The position numbers were made by a program, and so were the translations under genes. 61,971 nt of DNA from an uncultured Faecalibacterium sp. (GTDB taxonomy: Bacteria > Bacillota > Clostridia > Oscillospirales > Ruminococcaceae), in NCBI GenBank assembly GCA_934540955.1, contig CAKTCY010000004.1, positions 1 through 61,971 of the forward strand. The letters are read 5' to 3'. Positions within the stretch are counted from its first letter, which is position 1. Each line of letters begins with the position of its first letter. Positions 26,220 to 34,888 of this stretch are shown piece after piece. The notes under the pieces were generated by a model. It searched no databases, had not been told where the DNA came from, and worked only from the letters and a program-made list of their open reading frames with translations.

Positions 26220-27104
26220 TCAGCGCACGGTGTTGGTCAGCGTGCCAATTCCTTCGATCTCGCACTGCACGGTGTCGCCCGGGTGCAAGAATTGCGGCGG
26301 GTTCATGCCCATGCCTACCCCGGCAGGGGTGCCGGTGGCGATGATGGTGCCGGCCTTCAGGGTCATGCCCTGCGAAAGCTCGTGGATGACATGGTCGATA
26401 TCAAAAATTTGCAGCTTGGTGTTGGAGTCCTGCCGCAGCGCGCCGTTCACCCGGCTGCGGATGGGCAGCGCGGGCGGGTAGGTGTCAAATTCATCGGCGG
26501 TGACGATGCAGGGGCCCATGGGGGTAAAGCCGTCCAGACTTTTGCCGAAGTACCACTGCTTGTGGGCGGTCTGCACGTCCCGGGCGGAGACGTCGTTCAG
26601 GATGGTGTAGCCGAACACATAGTCCTTGGTCTGCCCGGCGGGCACGTCCCTGGCGTCCTTGCCCAGCACCACCGCCAGCTCACACTCGTAGTCCAGCTTC
26701 TGCACAAGGTCGGTGTGCGCCTCGATGAAGCCGCCGTCCGGCACCGCCCGGCTGACCCGCTTGGAGAAGTAGATGGCGTCCTGATGCTGGGTGGAAAAGG
26801 CGTCCGCAGAATACTTTTCGGCCTCGTCCGAGTGCGCCATATAATTGATGCCCAGACAGACCACGTCCTGTGCGGGGCTGGGGATGGGGCTTTGCAGGGT
26901 GACGGCCTCCACCGGCAGCGCCGGGATGCCGCTGATGGCCAGCTGCAAACCGAACCGCACCTGCGGGGTGAGGAAGGGGATGGCATCGGACAGGGTCTCG
27001 TAGGAGAGCCCCAGCCAGCTCAGCGGCCAGACCTGTGTGCCGTCCTGCGAGAGGATGGCAGGGTCCTCCACACCGTCCGGCAGGCGGCAGGTGACAAAAC
27101 GCAT
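26220..27104 (-). CDS. Fumarylacetoacetate hydrolase family protein
   Basis: A 294-residue FAH-fold protein. The metal-binding acidic triad is visible as DYECELAVVLG (E-x-E, about residues 139-149) and the later ILNDVSARD aspartate. The substrate loop GFTPMGPC and the C-terminal GTPAGVG match the family. Members include acylpyruvases, oxaloacetate decarboxylases and hydratases, so the reaction is not certain. It follows the DJ-1/PfpI gene by 15 bases, and the AGGAGG-type site lies between. Confidence 0.82.
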   Translation of the reverse strand: MRFVTCRLPDGVEDPAILSQDGTQVWPLSWLGLSYETLSDAIPFLTPQVRFGLQLAISGIPALPVEAVTLQSPIPSPAQDVVCLGINYMAHSDEAEKYSADAFSTQHQDAIYFSKRVSRAVPDGGFIEAHTDLVQKLDYECELAVVLGKDARDVPAGQTKDYVFGYTILNDVSARDVQTAHKQWYFGKSLDGFTPMGPCIVTADEFDTYPPALPIRSRVNGALRQDSNTKLQIFDIDHVIHELSQGMTLKAGTIIATGTPAGVGMGMNPPQFLHPGDTVQCEIEGIGTLTNTVR

Positions 27105-27119
27105 ACAGTGCCCCTCCTC

Positions 27120-27671
27120 TCAGTGCCGGTAGGCGATGGCGCTGCGGATGCGCTCAGCCTCGGCTTCTCCGGCCAGCTGGCGCACCAGCTCCAGCGCAAA
27201 GGGGATGGCACCGCCCAGACCGTAGCTGGTGGTGATGCTGCCGTCCACGACCACCTCGGTGTCCAGCACATGGGCACCGGTCAGCTGATCCTGAAATGCA
27301 GCGTGGGCGGTGGCGTTTTTGCCCTCCAGCAGACCCAGTGATGCCAGCACGCTGGGTGCGGCGCAGATGGCGGCTACCTTTTTGCCCGCCCTTGCAAAGG
27401 CAACGCAGGTATCCGTCACCGTCTTGTTGGCGGCAAGGTTCGGCGTGCCGGGAATGCCGCCGGGCAGCACCACCAGATCCACGTCGGAATAATCGATCTC
27501 CTCTGCCAGCGCATCGGCGGTGATATGCACCTTATGGCTGCTCAGGATCTCCCGGCTGCCGGAGGCGCTGGCCACCAGCACCTCCACCTTGGCGCGGCGG
27601 AGCAGGTCCACCACCAGCAGAGCCTCGCACTCCTCGGTGCCCTCCGCAAAAAATACAACAGCTTTTGCCAT
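27120..27671 (-). CDS. DJ-1/PfpI family protein
   Basis: A 183-residue protein of the DJ-1 (ThiJ/PfpI) superfamily. The glutamate near residue 15 (EGTEECEAL) and the nucleophile-elbow cysteine in AAICAAPSVLA near 100 form the conserved pair. Such proteins act as glyoxalases, deglycases or chaperones; the exact role is unclear. The ATG at 27671 has AGGAGG eight bases upstream, so a longer version starting at 27731 is rejected. First gene of a two-gene unit with the FAH protein. Confidence 0.85.
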   Translation of the reverse strand: MAKAVVFFAEGTEECEALLVVDLLRRAKVEVLVASASGSREILSSHKVHITADALAEEIDYSDVDLVVLPGGIPGTPNLAANKTVTDTCVAFARAGKKVAAICAAPSVLASLGLLEGKNATAHAAFQDQLTGAHVLDTEVVVDGSITTSYGLGGAIPFALELVRQLAGEAEAERIRSAIAYRH

Positions 27672-27705
27672 AAGAAAAACCTCCTGTTCAAATATCAAAA
27701 AAGAA

Positions 27706-27757
27706 AAGCCGCGTGCCGCAGCTTTGGGCAACAGCCCTTTTGGCGGTACGCGGCCTT
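27706..27757 (-). terminator. Terminator of the YerC gene
   Basis: GCCGCGTaCCGCC pairs with GGCaCGCGGC around a loop, followed on the minus strand by a T-rich run. It also sits upstream of the DJ-1 gene. Confidence 0.7.
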
Positions 27758-27761
27758 TGTA

Positions 27762-28055
27762 TCAGTCAGCGGACTTTTTTTCAGCTTCCAGCAGCGCACG
27801 CAGCACACTGTCGTCCGCGCTCAGCACCCGGCTGACCCGGCTGATGATGGCGCTGGACGCACCGGTCTTGTCCATGATCTCGGTGTAGATGCACTTGTCG
27901 GCCAGCAGCTCGGCAATGTTGTAGCGCTGCTCCATTGCGCTGAGCTCCGAATAGCTGCACACGTCCTGCAGAAAACGATAGCATTCCTCCGGGGTCTTGA
28001 GCTGCAGAAAAGCCCGGTACAGTCCGGAGTTGCCGGTGGGATGATCTTTCGCCAT
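27762..28055 (-). CDS. YerC/YecD family TrpR-related DNA-binding protein
   Basis: A 97-residue helical protein related to the tryptophan repressor fold. The middle (SAMEQRYNIAELL, then TGASSAIISRVSRVL at about 61-79) is the helix-turn-helix. Firmicute members of this family have no firmly established ligand. It carries a perfect inverted repeat in its own upstream region, which suggests self-regulation. The trp operon in this window is controlled by a T-box, so a link to trp control is not assumed. Confidence 0.85.
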   Translation of the reverse strand: MAKDHPTGNSGLYRAFLQLKTPEECYRFLQDVCSYSELSAMEQRYNIAELLADKCIYTEIMDKTGASSAIISRVSRVLSADDSVLRALLEAEKKSAD

Positions 28056-28104
28056 GATAGTCTCCTTTTTTGCACAGAATGCCCGCAGACAGCGGCTTTA
28101 TTAC

Positions 28105-28120
28105 ACTACATCAGTGTAGT
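28105..28120. promoter_or_regulatory. Palindromic operator upstream of YerC
   Basis: ACTACA-TCAG-TGTAGT is a perfect inverted repeat about 50 bases ahead of the YerC start. It partly overlaps a possible -10 (TGTAAT, 28105-28100 on the minus strand). A site for the TrpR-like protein itself is the simplest guess. Confidence 0.4.
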
Positions 28121-28180
28121 ACAAATGCGGATAAATTTCAATGGCTATTTTGTGATTTCTTTGAAATAACAGCTTCGATT

Positions 28181-28210
28181 TAAGGCCTCCCCCGGATGGG
28201 GGAAGCCTTA
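28181..28210 (-). terminator. Terminator of the GNAT / nitroreductase unit
   Basis: TAAGGCTTCCCCC pairs with GGGGGAGGCCTTA on the minus strand. The 3' side is AT-rich but has only a short T-run. Confidence 0.65.
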
Positions 28211-28219
28211 ATTGTGCGG

Positions 28220-28714
28220 TTAACTCAGGGTGTGCTCATACACCAGCTCGTTGCGGGGCACGGTGCCGTTTTCCTGCTCGGCGGGGCGCAGCTCACGGTA
28301 GCGCAGCGCCTTGAAGAACTGCTGCACCGGCAGCGCCTTGGCGTGGATGGTGCACCACACCCGGCCCTTGCCCTCGCCCTTGGCCAGCCGCTCACAGGTC
28401 TGCACGATATCCCGGCCGATGGCCTTGCCGCGGTACTCCGGCTTGAGGTACAGGTGCATCAGGTGCAGGGCGGTGTTCTCCATCTTCCACGCGAAGTAGC
28501 CGATGAGCTTGCCCCCCAGAAACACCAGAAAATAGTTCACGTCATTGTCGATGTCTGCTTCAATGGCGTCGGCGCTTTGCAGCTCCTCCACAAGGGCGTC
28601 CAGCTGCTTTGCGGGGTAGTAGCGCTTGTAGACCTCGTGCCACAGCTCGCTGGCAAGGTCGGCGGTGTTGTGGATGTATTTGGCCTTTGCGACCAGCTTG
28701 TAATCAGGCTTCAT
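28220..28714 (-). CDS. GNAT-family N-acetyltransferase
   Basis: A 164-residue acyltransferase. The acetyl-CoA pyrophosphate loop is in LYLKPEYRGKAIGRDI (about residues 90-105), after the usual beta-4 strand. The acceptor cannot be predicted. It starts eight bases after the nitroreductase stop, so the two form one transcription unit. Confidence 0.82.
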   Translation of the reverse strand: MKPDYKLVAKAKYIHNTADLASELWHEVYKRYYPAKQLDALVEELQSADAIEADIDNDVNYFLVFLGGKLIGYFAWKMENTALHLMHLYLKPEYRGKAIGRDIVQTCERLAKGEGKGRVWCTIHAKALPVQQFFKALRYRELRPAEQENGTVPRNELVYEHTLS

Positions 28715-28722
28715 AAAACTCC

Positions 28723-29244
28723 TTATACTCTTACGATGTAATCCGGCTTGCGGGGCGCAGCGGGCTTGGGCGCGGCGGCGGGGTAGCCCAGAATGCAGTG
28801 GCCTACACCGATCCAGTCGCCCTCAATGCCCCACTTTTTCAGCAGTGCCTTGCCCTCGGCGGAGTCGAACTCCTCCCGGGCGCGGTTGATCCAGCAGCTG
28901 CCCAGCCCCAGCGATGCAGCAGCCAGCATCAGGTTGCCCATGACAAGGCTGCCGTCCTGCACGGCGCAGCTTGCGTGGGCATCGGCCAGCACCACCAGAA
29001 TGGTGGGTGCGCCGTACATGGGGTCGCTGTCGGCGCCCATGACGGCGGCGTTCATCCGGGTCAGCTGAGCGCGGGCAGCGGCATCCTGCACGACCACGAT
29101 CTTCGCGCTCTGGCGTCCCATGGCGCTGGCGGCGTAGGTGCCGGCCTCCAGCACGGCGTCAAGCTCGGCATCCGTGATCTGCTGGGGCTTGTAGGCGCGG
29201 CAGCTGCGGCGGCTGCGAATGGTTTGTAAGGTCTCGTTGGTCAT
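28723..29244 (-). CDS. Nitroreductase family FMN enzyme
   Basis: A 173-residue flavoprotein. The N-terminal IRSRRSCRAYKP (about 8-19) is the FMN-phosphate binding signature, and GLGSCWINRAREEF near 120 the second FMN contact. Such enzymes reduce quinones, nitro compounds or enones with NAD(P)H; the natural substrate is unknown. The ATG at 29244 follows AAGGAGGGG by seven to eight bases, so the 47-residue longer in-frame extension is rejected. Confidence 0.87.
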   Translation of the reverse strand: MTNETLQTIRSRRSCRAYKPQQITDAELDAVLEAGTYAASAMGRQSAKIVVVQDAAARAQLTRMNAAVMGADSDPMYGAPTILVVLADAHASCAVQDGSLVMGNLMLAAASLGLGSCWINRAREEFDSAEGKALLKKWGIEGDWIGVGHCILGYPAAAPKPAAPRKPDYIVRV

Positions 29245-29409
29245 GAAAGCTCCCCTCCTTAAATAGTGGATGGCTTTATTGTACCACAACCTGCGCCGGA
29301 GTGCAAAGTGCCCGCCGGTAAAAAACATTGCTGGTTTCCGAAAACGTTTGCGCTGCAAAAACACGACAGAATGCACAAAAAACAAAAGAAAGATTATGGA
29401 AAAGCATTC

Positions 29410-29438
29410 TTGTTGCCAGCGGGCAAATCGGGTATAAT
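29410..29438 (+). promoter_or_regulatory. Promoter of the ricin-lectin-like gene
   Basis: TTGTTG (29410-29415), 17-base spacer, perfect TATAAT (29433-29438). Confidence 0.6.
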
Positions 29439-29470
29439 AGGGCTACCATAGCGGAAAGGAGTTGTGCTCT

Positions 29471-30061
29471 ATGGCAAAGGCATCGCAGGTCGTCATTATG
29501 GAGGGGGAATACTACATCATCAAGTCCCCCAACGGGAAGGTACTGGAAGTAAAGGATTTCAACACGGAGAACGGCGCCGGCATCCAGCTGTGGAGCTATG
29601 CGGGCCATCCGTGGCAGCAGTGGCAGTTTGTGGACGCGGGCGAGGGACGCTGGCGCATCCAGAACCGCTTTACCGGCAAGATGATCGATCTGGCACTTGG
29701 CGGCGTGGTGGAGGGCACATGGCTGCACCAGTGGAGCCGCACCAGCGGGCTGAGCCAGTGCTGGGCGCTGGAGCCTACCCGCAGCGGACGCACCCGCATC
29801 CGCAATGTGCTGTCGGATAAATACATCGACCTTGTGGGCATGAACACCGCCAACGGCGCACAGGCGCAGATCTGGAACTATGTGGCGGGCGGCAATCAGG
29901 AGTGGACACTGGAGCGCATCGACCCCGACGTTGCCCAGACTGGCAAGCGTGCCGGGGAGGCCAAGGACTCCCAGCCCACGCCCAGCCAGCGCAAGCACCA
30001 GAACGATCTGGTGCGCAAGCTGAACAGCGCAGGCAAGGGCCGCGCCGGGCGCAAGGCATAA
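29471..30061 (+). CDS. Single-domain ricin B-type lectin-like protein, no signal peptide
   Basis: A 196-residue protein. Residues about 10-150 form a beta-trefoil: three repeats carry QLWSY / QQWQF, LHQWSR / CWAL and QIWNY / QEWTL, the QxW motifs of the RICIN family. These bind glycans as modules of secreted enzymes or toxins, but here there is no signal peptide, membrane segment or enzymatic domain. The tail is basic (KRAGEAKDS, RKHQNDLVRK, RAGRKA). The ATG at 29471 has AAAGGAG nine bases before it. It may bind an intracellular ligand; this is unexplained. Confidence 0.7.
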   Translation: MAKASQVVIMEGEYYIIKSPNGKVLEVKDFNTENGAGIQLWSYAGHPWQQWQFVDAGEGRWRIQNRFTGKMIDLALGGVVEGTWLHQWSRTSGLSQCWALEPTRSGRTRIRNVLSDKYIDLVGMNTANGAQAQIWNYVAGGNQEWTLERIDPDVAQTGKRAGEAKDSQPTPSQRKHQNDLVRKLNSAGKGRAGRKA

Positions 30062-30115
30062 AACCAAAAACACTTCCGCTGCTTTGTGTGGGCATCCGCA
30101 GCGGAGGCGCTTCCC

Positions 30116-30153
30116 AAAGGGCTGCTGCACAGCGTTTCATGCAGCAGCCCTTT
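30116..30153 (+). terminator. Terminator between ricin-like and Nudix genes
   Basis: AAAGGGCTGCTGCA pairs with TGCAGCAGCCCTTT, then TCTTAT. It uses the same GCTGCTGCA core as terminators at 150 and 17210. The next gene starts only 28 bases on, so some read-through is likely. Confidence 0.7.
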
Positions 30154-30181
30154 CTTATGAAAATGATAAGGAGAACCACCA

Positions 30182-30709
30182 ATGAACTTAGGCGCATTTA
30201 TGGACCCGGAATTTCCCATTTTCAGCACCACCCTTTGCTATCTGGAGCGGGAGGACGCTTACCTGATGCTGCACCGCATCAAAAAGCAGGACGACTACAA
30301 CCACGACAAATGGGTGGGCGTGGGCGGCAAATTTGAGCGGTTTGAAAGCCCGGAGGACTGCCTTGTGCGGGAGGTGCGGGAGGAGACCGGCCTTACCCTG
30401 ACGCGCTACCGCGCCCGGGGACTGCTGACCTTTGTGTGGGGCAATATGACCGAGTTCATCCACCTGTACACCGCCGACCGGTGGGAGGGCGAGATGATCC
30501 GGGGCGATGCCTGCGCCGAGGGCGAATTGCAGTGGGTGAAAAAGACCGAGGTGCAAACGCTGCCCATCTGGGAGGGAGACAAGCTCTTTTTCCGTCTGCT
30601 GGAGGAGGAGCACCCCTACTTTTCCCTGAAGCTGGTGTATGACGGCGACACCCTCAAGCAGGCCGTGCTGGACGGAAAACGCATCGTTTATAGCAATTCA
30701 ACTTTTTAA
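30182..30709 (+). CDS. Nudix hydrolase, MutT/MTH1-like
   Basis: A 175-residue Nudix enzyme. The Nudix box runs from GGKFE near residue 48 to REVREETGL near 71, with all catalytic glutamates present. The order of strands and the length resemble 8-oxo-dGTP diphosphatases. AAGGAG lies eight bases before the ATG. Expression probably depends on read-through from the ricin-like gene or on an unseen weak promoter. Confidence 0.85.
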   Translation: MNLGAFMDPEFPIFSTTLCYLEREDAYLMLHRIKKQDDYNHDKWVGVGGKFERFESPEDCLVREVREETGLTLTRYRARGLLTFVWGNMTEFIHLYTADRWEGEMIRGDACAEGELQWVKKTEVQTLPIWEGDKLFFRLLEEEHPYFSLKLVYDGDTLKQAVLDGKRIVYSNSTF

Positions 30710-31071
30710 TGCAACAGCAACAACGTTGAATTGCATATCGCAAATATGCCGTTTGAATGCTGCACTAATTTCTTGACTTGCGATAAAAATGTACGGATGC
30801 AGAGACCTATGGTGGGATGCAACCGTTTGGACAAAATATACATAAAAAGAAAAGAATTTTCAGCACTTAAATCGGGACGCGTGCAGAAAAAACAAAAAAT
30901 GCTGACAGATGTGCCATCAAATAAGGACTTTTGACGCATTTTAATAGAAAAAAGAAAAAACCACTTTCTTTTTTTGCAAAAATATGTTACTATTCTGTTA
31001 CGGAACTATGGACAGCCTGCAACCAGAGACTGTCTGTAAACACAAACATTCTTTAAGGAGGAATGTGTCTT
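30710..31071 (+). promoter_or_regulatory. Long regulatory gap upstream of the PTS gene
   Basis: About 360 AT-rich bases with no credible gene. An extended -10 (TGtTACTAT, box 30988-30993) lies 79 bases before the start. Further up are TTGAATTGCATATCGCAAATATGC-like half-sites (around 30727-30750) and several A-tracts, fitting catabolite or sugar-responsive control. A recognisable CcpA site was not found. Confidence 0.4.
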
Positions 31072-32538
31072 ATGATGAAGTATCTCCAGAAACTGGGCAA
31101 AGCTCTGATGCTTCCCGTCGCTGTGCTGCCGATCTGCGGCATCCTGATGGGTCTTGGTTATGCCCTTGCTCCGGGCGTTATGGGCGTTCCCGGTGCACCG
31201 ACTTCCGGCGCAGCATACACCGTTGGCTTCCTGCTGGTCAAGGCAGGCGGCGCTCTGATCGATAACATGGCATGGCTGTTCGCCATTGGTGCCGCTGTCG
31301 GCCTTGCTGACAACGACGGTACCGCAGGTCTGGCCGGTCTGGTCAGCTTCCTGATGATGCAGCAGCTGCTGAACCCCGGCGTGGTCAGCATGGTGCGCAC
31401 TCTGGAAGAGGGCACCGCTACCTACATCGCCTTCCAGAAGGTCGCCGGCAACTCCTTCATCGGCATTCTGGCCGCTGTTGTGGGTGCTGCCTGCTACAAC
31501 AAGTTCAAGAATACCCAGCTGCCTGACTGGCTGGCATTCTTCTCCGGCAAGCGTTTCGTTGCAATCGCTACCGGCGTGATCTCCATTCTGGTGTCCGTTG
31601 TTCTGCTGTTCGTCTGGCCCGTCATCTTCGGCGCTCTGGTGGCCATCGGCAACGGCATCGCCGGCATGGGCGGCATCGGCGCTGGCATCTACGCCTTCCT
31701 GAACCGTCTGCTCATCCCCACCGGCCTGCACCACGCTCTGAACAACGTGTTCTGGTTCGATACCATCGGTCTGGGCGACCTGAGCCACTTCTGGGCTGGT
31801 GAGACTTCCGCTGATGTGGGCTGGAGCCTTGGTATGTATATGTCCGGCTTCTTCCCCTGCATGATGTTCGGTATCCTGGGCGCTGCTCTGGCTATGGTCA
31901 AGACCGCTAAGAACAAGAAGGCCGCCATCGGTCTGGTTCTGTCTGCTGCAATCTGCGCATTCGTCTGCGGCGTTACCGAGCCCTTCGAGTTCGGCTTCAT
32001 GTTCCTGTGCTTCCCGCTGTACGTTGTGTACTCCGCTCTGTACGGCATCTTCACCGTCATCACCTACTACTCCGGTTTCCGTGCTGGCTTCTGCTTCTCC
32101 GCAGGCGCTACCGACCTGGTGTTCTCCGCTTCTCTGCCCGCAGCTGCTAAGACTTGGATGATCATTCCTCTGGGCATCGCAGCATTCCTGGTGTTCTACT
32201 TCGTGTTCTACTTCGCTATCACCAAGTTCGACCTGAAGACCCCCGGCCGTGAGGATGACGACGAGGAAGCTGAGAAGAAGGTCGTTCTGGCTAACAACAA
32301 CTACACCGAAGTCGCTTCTGCTGTTCTGGCTGCTGTCGGCGGCAAGGAGAACGTGAAGGACGTTGGTTACTGCGCAACCCGTCTGCGCTTTGAGGTGAAG
32401 GATAACGCTAAGGTCGATGAGAAGGCTGTCAAGGCTGCCGGTGCTGCCGGTGTCATCCGTCCCAGCAAGAACGCTTGCCAGGTCATCATCGGCACCAAGG
32501 TGCAGTTCGTGTACGACGAGCTGAAGAAGATGCTGTAA
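31072..32538 (+). CDS. nagE: PTS transporter EIICB, N-acetylglucosamine/glucose type
   Basis: A 488-residue phosphotransferase permease. The EIIC part (residues about 1-390) has the GlcNAc/glucose family signatures LPVAVLPICGILMGLG, PTGLHHALNNVFWF and GVTEPFEFGF. A charged linker (EDDDEEAEKK) leads to an EIIB domain whose phosphorylated cysteine is in VGYCATRLRFEV near 435. No EIIA is fused; a separate EIIA gene lies nearby at 33973-34485. Codons are strongly biased to a small set, suggesting high expression. AAGGAGG fits the ATG at 31072 rather than the one at 31063. Confidence 0.88.
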   Translation: MMKYLQKLGKALMLPVAVLPICGILMGLGYALAPGVMGVPGAPTSGAAYTVGFLLVKAGGALIDNMAWLFAIGAAVGLADNDGTAGLAGLVSFLMMQQLLNPGVVSMVRTLEEGTATYIAFQKVAGNSFIGILAAVVGAACYNKFKNTQLPDWLAFFSGKRFVAIATGVISILVSVVLLFVWPVIFGALVAIGNGIAGMGGIGAGIYAFLNRLLIPTGLHHALNNVFWFDTIGLGDLSHFWAGETSADVGWSLGMYMSGFFPCMMFGILGAALAMVKTAKNKKAAIGLVLSAAICAFVCGVTEPFEFGFMFLCFPLYVVYSALYGIFTVITYYSGFRAGFCFSAGATDLVFSASLPAAAKTWMIIPLGIAAFLVFYFVFYFAITKFDLKTPGREDDDEEAEKKVVLANNNYTEVASAVLAAVGGKENVKDVGYCATRLRFEVKDNAKVDEKAVKAAGAAGVIRPSKNACQVIIGTKVQFVYDELKKML

Positions 32539-32596
32539 GCCTGCACTTCTGAAAAGAATGAACTGCAAAAGTCTGGTTGATTTTGCAGTATGAACC

Positions 32597-32647
32597 GGGC
32601 CGCCGGGGGCGGGGTGCACAGCGCCCCCTCCCGGCGGCCCGCTCTTT
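32597..32647 (+). terminator. Terminator of the PTS gene
   Basis: GGGCCGCCGGG pairs with CCCGGCGGCCC, followed by a CTCTTTTT run. Confidence 0.8.
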
Positions 32648-32682
32648 TTGCACAGCGGTACAATGTTCACACAAAAGGACTT

Positions 32683-32709
32683 TTGAAAAAACACCCGGCG
32701 TGCTATACT
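32683..32709 (+). promoter_or_regulatory. Promoter of nagA
   Basis: TTGAAA (32683-32688) and an extended TGcTATACT (box 32704-32709); the 15-base spacer is short, so the extended -10 probably dominates. Confidence 0.5.
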
Positions 32710-32741
32710 GGGTGAAAAGAAGAAAGAACGAGGTGTTTTGT

Positions 32742-33869
32742 ATGATCCTTCAGAATGCACTGGTCTATACCCCGCGCCACACCTTTGAGCGCGGCACCAT
32801 CGTCATCCGCGATGGCCGCATCGTGCCCTTTGCCGCCCCGGAGGAGGGCGAGGAGGTGCTGGACGCCGAGGGTCTGTACGCCCTGCCGGGCCTTGTGGAT
32901 ATCCACTTCCATGGGGCGATGGGCAAGGATTTCTGCGACGGCACCGAGGAGGCCATCCAGACGCTGGCAGATTTTGAGGCAAGCAAGGGCGTGCTGGCCA
33001 TCTGCCCCGCCACCATGACCTACCCCGAGGAGATCCTGAACAGGGTGATGGACGCCGCTGCCGCCCATAAAAACGGCAAGGGCGCAGACCTTGTGGGCAT
33101 CAACATGGAGGGCCCCTTCATCAGCCCCAAAAAGGTGGGCGCACAGAACCCGGAGTATGTGCAGGGCGCAGATGCCGCCATGTTCCGCCGTCTGCAGAAG
33201 CGTGCGGGCGGTCTGATCAAGCTGGTGGACGTTGCCCCCGAGGAGCCGGGCAATCTGGACTTTATCAAGGAGTGCCATAACGAGGTGCGCATCTCCATCG
33301 CCCACACCTGCACCGACTACGACACCGCCGTCAAGGCCTTTGAGGCCGGTGCCACCCACATGACCCACCTGTACAACGCCATGCCCGGCATCACCCACCG
33401 TGCGCCCGGCCCCATCATTGCTGCCATGGAGCACGATGCCGAGGTGGAACTCATCACCGATAACGTGCACATCCACCCCGCCATGGTGCGGTTCACCTTC
33501 AACACCTTCGGGGACGACCGCGTCTGCCTGATCGCAGACAGCGCCATGTCCTGCGGTCTGCCGGACGGCCAGTACAGTCTGGGCGGACAGGCCATCACGG
33601 TCAAGGGACCCCGCGCCACCCTGACCGAGCACCCGGACACCATTGCGGGCAGCAACACCTGCCTGTACGACTGCATGAAGCGCGCCGTGCTGGAGATGAA
33701 CGTGCCGCTGGAAAGCGCTGTCCGCGCCGCCAGCGAGACCCCCGCCAAGAGCATCGGCGTGGATAACGACTACGGCAGCCTTGCCGCCGGACGCTACGGC
33801 AACGTCATCCTTGCGGACAAGGAGCTGAACATCAAGGCCGTCATCCAGAAGGGCGTCCGTATCGTCTGA
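32742..33869 (+). CDS. nagA: N-acetylglucosamine-6-phosphate deacetylase
   Basis: A 375-residue amidohydrolase that removes acetate from GlcNAc-6-phosphate, the step after PTS uptake. Metal and catalytic residues are visible in order: DIHFHGAMGKDF (about 50-61), NMEGPFISPKKVGA (glutamate near 124), SIAHTCTDY, ATHMTHLYNAM and LIADSAM (catalytic aspartate). The ATG at 32742 has GAGGTG upstream; the open frame continues 55 codons further back through the terminator and promoter, which is not coding. No nagB is in the window. Confidence 0.93.
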   Translation: MILQNALVYTPRHTFERGTIVIRDGRIVPFAAPEEGEEVLDAEGLYALPGLVDIHFHGAMGKDFCDGTEEAIQTLADFEASKGVLAICPATMTYPEEILNRVMDAAAAHKNGKGADLVGINMEGPFISPKKVGAQNPEYVQGADAAMFRRLQKRAGGLIKLVDVAPEEPGNLDFIKECHNEVRISIAHTCTDYDTAVKAFEAGATHMTHLYNAMPGITHRAPGPIIAAMEHDAEVELITDNVHIHPAMVRFTFNTFGDDRVCLIADSAMSCGLPDGQYSLGGQAITVKGPRATLTEHPDTIAGSNTCLYDCMKRAVLEMNVPLESAVRAASETPAKSIGVDNDYGSLAAGRYGNVILADKELNIKAVIQKGVRIV

Positions 33870-33925
33870 GCTTCGTAAAAAAGGTGATGCCCGGCATCAC
33901 GCTGTAAAAATACGTTTTCGCAAAA

Positions 33926-33959
33926 AAAGAGGCCGCTGCGCGATTGCAGCGGCCTCTTT
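33926..33959. terminator. Bidirectional terminator (nagA / EIIA)
   Basis: AAAGAGGCCGCTGC pairs with GCAGCGGCCTCTTT between convergent genes, with an A-run on the left. Confidence 0.85.
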
Positions 33960-33972
33960 GTGATGCAAAAAA

Positions 33973-34485
33973 TCAGACCTTGAACAGCGGGGTGCCGGGG
34001 GCGACATCGCCCTCTGCCAGCATCTTCACTGCGTCGTCCGCACCATCGGTCACGATGATGGCGGTGGCGGTGGGGTGGCCTGCGGCGCGGATGGCGTCCA
34101 GAGCCACCTTCAGCAGCGGAGTGCCTGCGGTGACCTTCTGGTTCTCCTTGACCAGAGCGGTAAAGCCCTGACCCTTCATGTCCACGGTGTCCATGCCAAC
34201 GTGGATCAGCAGCTCGATGCCGTCGTTGCTGGTAATGCCCACAGCGTGCAGGGTGGTGGCGATCTGGGTCACAGTGCCGTCAAAGGGAGCATACACGGTG
34301 TCGCCGGTGGGCTCGATGCCGCAGCCGGGGCCCAGAATGCCCTGTGCAAAGGTCTCGTCCGGGATGTCAGCCTGTGCCAGCACCTTGCCCTGCAGCGGGG
34401 TCAGCACGGTCTTGCTCTGGTTGGTGAACTTAGCGGTGTTTTCGTCCTTGGACTTGCCGCCAAAAAGCTTGTCAAAAAAACCCAT
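33973..34485 (-). CDS. PTS EIIA component, glucose (Crr) family
   Basis: A 170-residue soluble phosphocarrier. PLQGKVLAQADIPDETFAQGILG (taken in two parts at about 30-52) and APFDGTV are family signatures. His95 in ELLIHVGMDTV is the phosphorylated residue and His80 in TTLHAVGI its partner. It probably supplies phosphate to the EIICB encoded convergently at 31072, whose own EIIA domain is lacking. The ATG at 34485 has GGAAGGA nine bases upstream, better than the ATG at 34494. Confidence 0.9.
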   Translation of the reverse strand: MGFFDKLFGGKSKDENTAKFTNQSKTVLTPLQGKVLAQADIPDETFAQGILGPGCGIEPTGDTVYAPFDGTVTQIATTLHAVGITSNDGIELLIHVGMDTVDMKGQGFTALVKENQKVTAGTPLLKVALDAIRAAGHPTATAIIVTDGADDAVKMLAEGDVAPGTPLFKV

Positions 34486-34499
34486 AAGTATCATTCCTT

Positions 34500-34888
34500 C
34501 CTGTCATTATTCAAGGGGACGGCAGAAGCAACAAAATGTTTGCCGACCCTGAATGGTTTACCTGTATAAAAGATACCATACCGCGCACCAAAATGCAAGA
34601 AAAGCGGGCACTTTTTCACCATGCTATCGGGGCAGAGGGTGCCGCTTTTTTGCCGGGGGATGCGTGTGTGTGTTGCTTTGCGCAAAAACGGGGCGCCATG
34701 CCTTACCGCCAGCAGCCCTTGTAGGGGCTCTCATGGAGAGCTCCTGCATGATATATGGCCGCTTTGCTAAATGCAGCATTGCGGAACGCGCAAGAGGCTC
34801 CTGAAGCTCCTCTTGCGGGAGAGCGGAGGTGCTACAGCGCAAAATTGTAGTATCTGTGCAAAAATCAAAGCTTTTGGTGAAAAGCATC
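34500..34888. other. Non-coding gap with paired hairpins
   Basis: About 390 bases without a supported gene. Two stems stand out: GGAGCTC/GAGCTCC-like pairing around 34730-34745, and CGCAAGAGG pairing with CCTCTTGCG around 34790-34818. This may be a degenerate palindromic repeat. Nothing else was recognised. Confidence 0.35.
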
